A DNA stretch of 64,000 nucleotides, from contig WGNA01000016.1 of the NCBI GenBank assembly GCA_016124755.1, positions 62,001-126,000 on the forward strand. The letters are read 5' to 3'. The position numbers and the translations under genes were made by a program. Below, in pieces: positions 61,284-64,000 of this stretch (its first letter is position 1; every line of letters begins with the position of its first letter). This DNA is from Bacteroidota bacterium (GTDB lineage Bacteria; Bacteroidota; Bacteroidia; NS11-12g; UBA9320). The notes beneath the pieces were generated by a model that saw nothing but the letters and a program-made list of their open reading frames with translations, made no database searches and had not been told where the DNA came from.

Positions 61284-64000
61284 TTAGTTTTTCACGATCT
61301 TCCGGGTGTAGATACCATTTTCAGTCGTAACACTCAAAAGATAAACACCGGCCGGAAGTCCAGACAGGTTCAGTTGCGCCTGATCGCCTACAGGCATGGC
61401 TGATGTCAGTTGGTTACCGACCAGGTCGGTAAGAACGATTTGGCTTTCAGGGTTTAATGCACTGCCTTCAACAACAAGAAATTCACCGGCCGGATTCGGA
61501 TAAATCTTCATCTCCATTTCACCATCGATTGAGGGAACCGAAACAGATACCTCCGGACAACCCCACATGTAATCGATCTGACCCCGCACTTCGCCGCCGG
61601 CATTCATAGCAGTATGAGCATTTATATAAGTCTTTCCTTCTTTGATTTTCATCGCGGTATTCGCATCAATTGTTGCATACAGGAAACTTCCATTGTTGCT
61701 CAGTCCGGATGAAAGATCAACCAGAACATTGCCATTTGCTCCCCGCATTCCTTCGTGAATGTGTGCCGCGGAAACAGTGCCGGTCAGGTTTGTTGAAGAG
61801 AACATTACATGCGCCCATTGATTCCATCTGTCCACCGAAACAATTCCGCTTCCGTATCGCATTCCGCTCACCTGCGGATTTTCCTGCATGCCGCACATAT
61901 CGAAAACATATCCATCTGATGCCGTTCTGAAAACCTGACCCCTGATTTCACCGCCTGCAAAAGCCGTTGTGTGAACATTGATATACGACATACCATTCAG
62001 CAATCGCCAGATCACATCATTGGTTAAAGTGCTTCCTGTAGCCATTCCCCAGATGCGGTTACCCATAATGTTATCAGTTAAACTAATATCCACTCCGCCA
62101 TTCTCACCGATCATTCCGTTGTGAATGTGAGCTCCGGTTAATGGGCCTGAAATCTCATCTACCTGAACCATGTACATCAACGTGTCCCAGGTCGGATTAA
62201 ACCATAATGCGGCAACTCCTTTTCCGGGAGCCATCACAGCCGGTTCTTCCTGAGCCCCGTTCATCCAGGCATCGAGAACAAAACCGTTAACCATATTTAG
62301 CTGTCCCCGGATTTCTCCTCCGGCATTCAACTCGGTATGCACGTTAATATACAGCATGCCATTCATCAGATCATCGAGATAAGCAGTGGGATCTACATCA
62401 GCAACGATGCTGTTACCCATGATGTACGGTGTAAGATTTTCAACCACATTTCCATTCATTCCGGAAGCTGCTTTATGAATATGGGCACCGGTTATTTTTC
62501 CGCTGAGACCGTTTGTTACCAATTGAATTTCAAGCTTCTTATTATTGGGAGAAAGGTTAACAACTCCAAATCCCATAGCACCTGTTGTTACCGATGGAAC
62601 TTCATTCGAACCTTTGAGATCACACATAAAAGAACGGTAACCATCCATCCAGATTTGTCCGCGGATTTCTCCTCCGGCATTCGCGGATGTATGCACATTA
62701 ATGTAGTACTGACCGGTAATAAATTTATGAAGATTAAAATCGGTAACGTATCCTTTCACCTGATTTCCCATTAGCATCGGAACAAGATCGTGAACCACGG
62801 ATCCGTTTTCGCCCGGCTTTCCTTCATGAATATGAACTCCGGTTACCGGACCCGATAAACCATTTACAGTAGCAACTACCCAAATTGTATCCATGGTTTC
62901 ATTCAGGGCAAGACCGGCAACACCGTTGGCAGTAGTCGAAACCTCCGGAACCTCTTCTTTTCCGGAGAGTTTTGCGGTAAAGATGATTTTCCCTTTAAAC
63001 ATCGGATCTGCCGGGCGCATACCGTTTTCCATAACCATATCAGCCATGTGAACTCCGCGCATAACATTTCCCCGAACTTCACCGGTGGGTTTTATTAAAG
63101 TATGAATGTTCACATAAATGCTGTCCATCCAGAATTGCATCGCATTCGCTTCTGTAAAAGGAGTTGCATCGGTAGATTTCCAATATCCGTGTGCCGCATC
63201 TCCTTTAGCCGATAGAGAAAAGAATGACGACAGATTAAAAACCACACCGCCGTTACTTCCGGGTGAGGCTTTGTGAAAATGTGCCGCCGTTGCCGAACCG
63301 GAAAGTCCGTCAACCACCATCATAAAATGCGCATTGGTCATGTCGCGATCAATAGAAACCATACCACTTCCCATGGCAAGAGAAAAATCTACCGGTACTT
63401 CCTGACGAGAATCGAGATTAAAATTATAACCCTCCCGGGCAAGACGATATACCTGCCCGCGGATTTCTCCTCCGGCATTTGCAGAGGTATGAAGATTAAT
63501 ATACGTCTCTCCCATTAAGAGTTTTTGAACCAATGTAGAAGTAATAACCGAACCGGTTACCATTCCTGAAATTCTGTTTCCATTGATATTTTCGGTAAGA
63601 CTCACTAAAACATTTCCATCGGTTCCTTCTGCACCGTCGTGAATGTGTGCACCGGTAATCGCTCCGGTCATTCCGGTTGCCTGAACATCGTACCACAAAG
63701 TATCGAGTGAAGGATTAAGTGAAATCCAGGCAGCACCCCATCCTCCACCAGTTGGATTGGTGGTTTCCTGATCTGTATTCAGCCACGAATCGAAAGCCAG
63801 TCGTTTGTCGAGCCAAAGCTGACCGCGGATTTCTCCCGCTGCATTGGCGGTAGTATGTACATTAACATAAATGGAACCTGCTAAAAGGCTGTCGATTAAG
63901 CCGGTTACGCCAGAAATATCTACGCTTCCAATGATGGCAGATCCTGAAATCATAGAACTCAGGTTCACAGCAACACCGCCGTCTTTTCCCATTTTACCCC
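61284..64000 (-). CDS. T9SS-secreted protein with at least seven CHRD repeats, partial (N-terminus missing)
   Basis: At least 905 residues. The track starts it at an internal Met (63992), but the frame stays open to the window edge and reads GKMGKDGG, so the N-terminus lies outside. Seven CHRD units end in variants of YINVHT.ANAGGEIRGQ, each with a HIH.G..G.NG motif. The tail (MKIYPNPAGEFLVVEG...LPAGVYLLSVTTENGIYTRKIVKN) is the type A sorting domain of the type IX system. CHRD domains occur in chordin and in bacterial extracellular proteins of unknown role. Confidence 0.92.
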   Translation of the reverse strand, partial: GKMGKDGGVAVNLSSMISGSAIIGSVDISGVTGLIDSLLAGSIYVNVHTTANAAGEIRGQLWLDKRLAFDSWLNTDQETTNPTGGGWGAAWISLNPSLDTLWYDVQATGMTGAITGAHIHDGAEGTDGNVLVSLTENINGNRISGMVTGSVITSTLVQKLLMGETYINLHTSANAGGEIRGQVYRLAREGYNFNLDSRQEVPVDFSLAMGSGMVSIDRDMTNAHFMMVVDGLSGSATAAHFHKASPGSNGGVVFNLSSFFSLSAKGDAAHGYWKSTDATPFTEANAMQFWMDSIYVNIHTLIKPTGEVRGNVMRGVHMADMVMENGMRPADPMFKGKIIFTAKLSGKEEVPEVSTTANGVAGLALNETMDTIWVVATVNGLSGPVTGVHIHEGKPGENGSVVHDLVPMLMGNQVKGYVTDFNLHKFITGQYYINVHTSANAGGEIRGQIWMDGYRSFMCDLKGSNEVPSVTTGAMGFGVVNLSPNNKKLEIQLVTNGLSGKITGAHIHKAASGMNGNVVENLTPYIMGNSIVADVDPTAYLDDLMNGMLYINVHTELNAGGEIRGQLNMVNGFVLDAWMNGAQEEPAVMAPGKGVAALWFNPTWDTLMYMVQVDEISGPLTGAHIHNGMIGENGGVDISLTDNIMGNRIWGMATGSTLTNDVIWRLLNGMSYINVHTTAFAGGEIRGQVFRTASDGYVFDMCGMQENPQVSGMRYGSGIVSVDRWNQWAHVMFSSTNLTGTVSAAHIHEGMRGANGNVLVDLSSGLSNNGSFLYATIDANTAMKIKEGKTYINAHTAMNAGGEVRGQIDYMWGCPEVSVSVPSIDGEMEMKIYPNPAGEFLVVEGSALNPESQIVLTDLVGNQLTSAMPVGDQAQLNLSGLPAGVYLLSVTTENGIYTRKIVKN

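Overview
The window comes from a Bacteroidota chromosome, most likely a Flavobacteriales-like environmental lineage; this is inferred from gene content, not from a marker tree. Supporting signs are type IX secretion C-terminal domains (two type B 'gliding motility-associated' tails and one type A tail), a TonB receptor paired with a DUF4249 lipoprotein, an FtsL of the Bacteroidota type, a dcw cluster without ddl, TAnnTTTG-type promoter boxes and few Shine-Dalgarno sequences. No rRNA, tRNA, CRISPR array or prophage was seen.

Layout. 1-212: end of a methylmalonyl-CoA epimerase gene. 549-2540: iscS-iscU-iscA with no hscBA or fdx beside it. 2601-3125: a lone UpxY/NusG-like factor. 3287-18272: a complete dcw operon (mraZ, rsmH, ftsL, ftsI, murE, mraY, murD, ftsW, murG, murC, ftsQ, ftsA, ftsZ), with three 10-bp-phased TGGG boxes before mraZ and a hairpin terminator after ftsZ. 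18406-24900: accessory stretch with a REP-associated tyrosine transposase, a lipoprotein, an acetyltransferase, a two-component system and another lipoprotein; the last two units lie between two related repeat islands. 24896-27059: rbfA, a LolC/E-type permease and pth, on the minus strand. 27366-33801: a 1569-residue secreted adhesin-like protein and three small genes. 33860-37092: DUF4249 lipoprotein and TonB receptor. 37158-40431: pyrH, and the rplM-rpsI-rpsB-tsf operon with a clear promoter and terminator. 40546-48175: a six-gene surface operon (two lipoproteins with DUF4214-like tails, a DUF1501-type protein, a CX4CH lipoprotein, a small lipoprotein and a 1157-residue CUB/T9SS protein). 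48277-52177: an FAD oxidoreductase, an AraC regulator, an NmrA-like protein and a DinB-like protein. 52805-57430: a minus-strand run of antiporter, small acidic secreted protein, SulP transporter, ECF sigma factor and RskA-like anti-sigma factor. 57567-59716: an SRAP protein and an aldehyde dehydrogenase. 59725-61161: a repeat island that contains a GIY-YIG gene. 61284-64000: a T9SS protein with at least seven CHRD repeats, cut by the window edge.

The most unusual features are a dispersed hexanucleotide repeat (GTTACN/GTTTCN) that forms intergenic arrays and also lies in frame inside the anti-sigma factor and the antiporter; a palindromic element family (CTGACAATGCC...GGCATTCGTCAG, eight copies), one copy of which supplies the pth stop codon; the six-gene surface operon; and two genes of one operon whose best-supported start codon is CTG.
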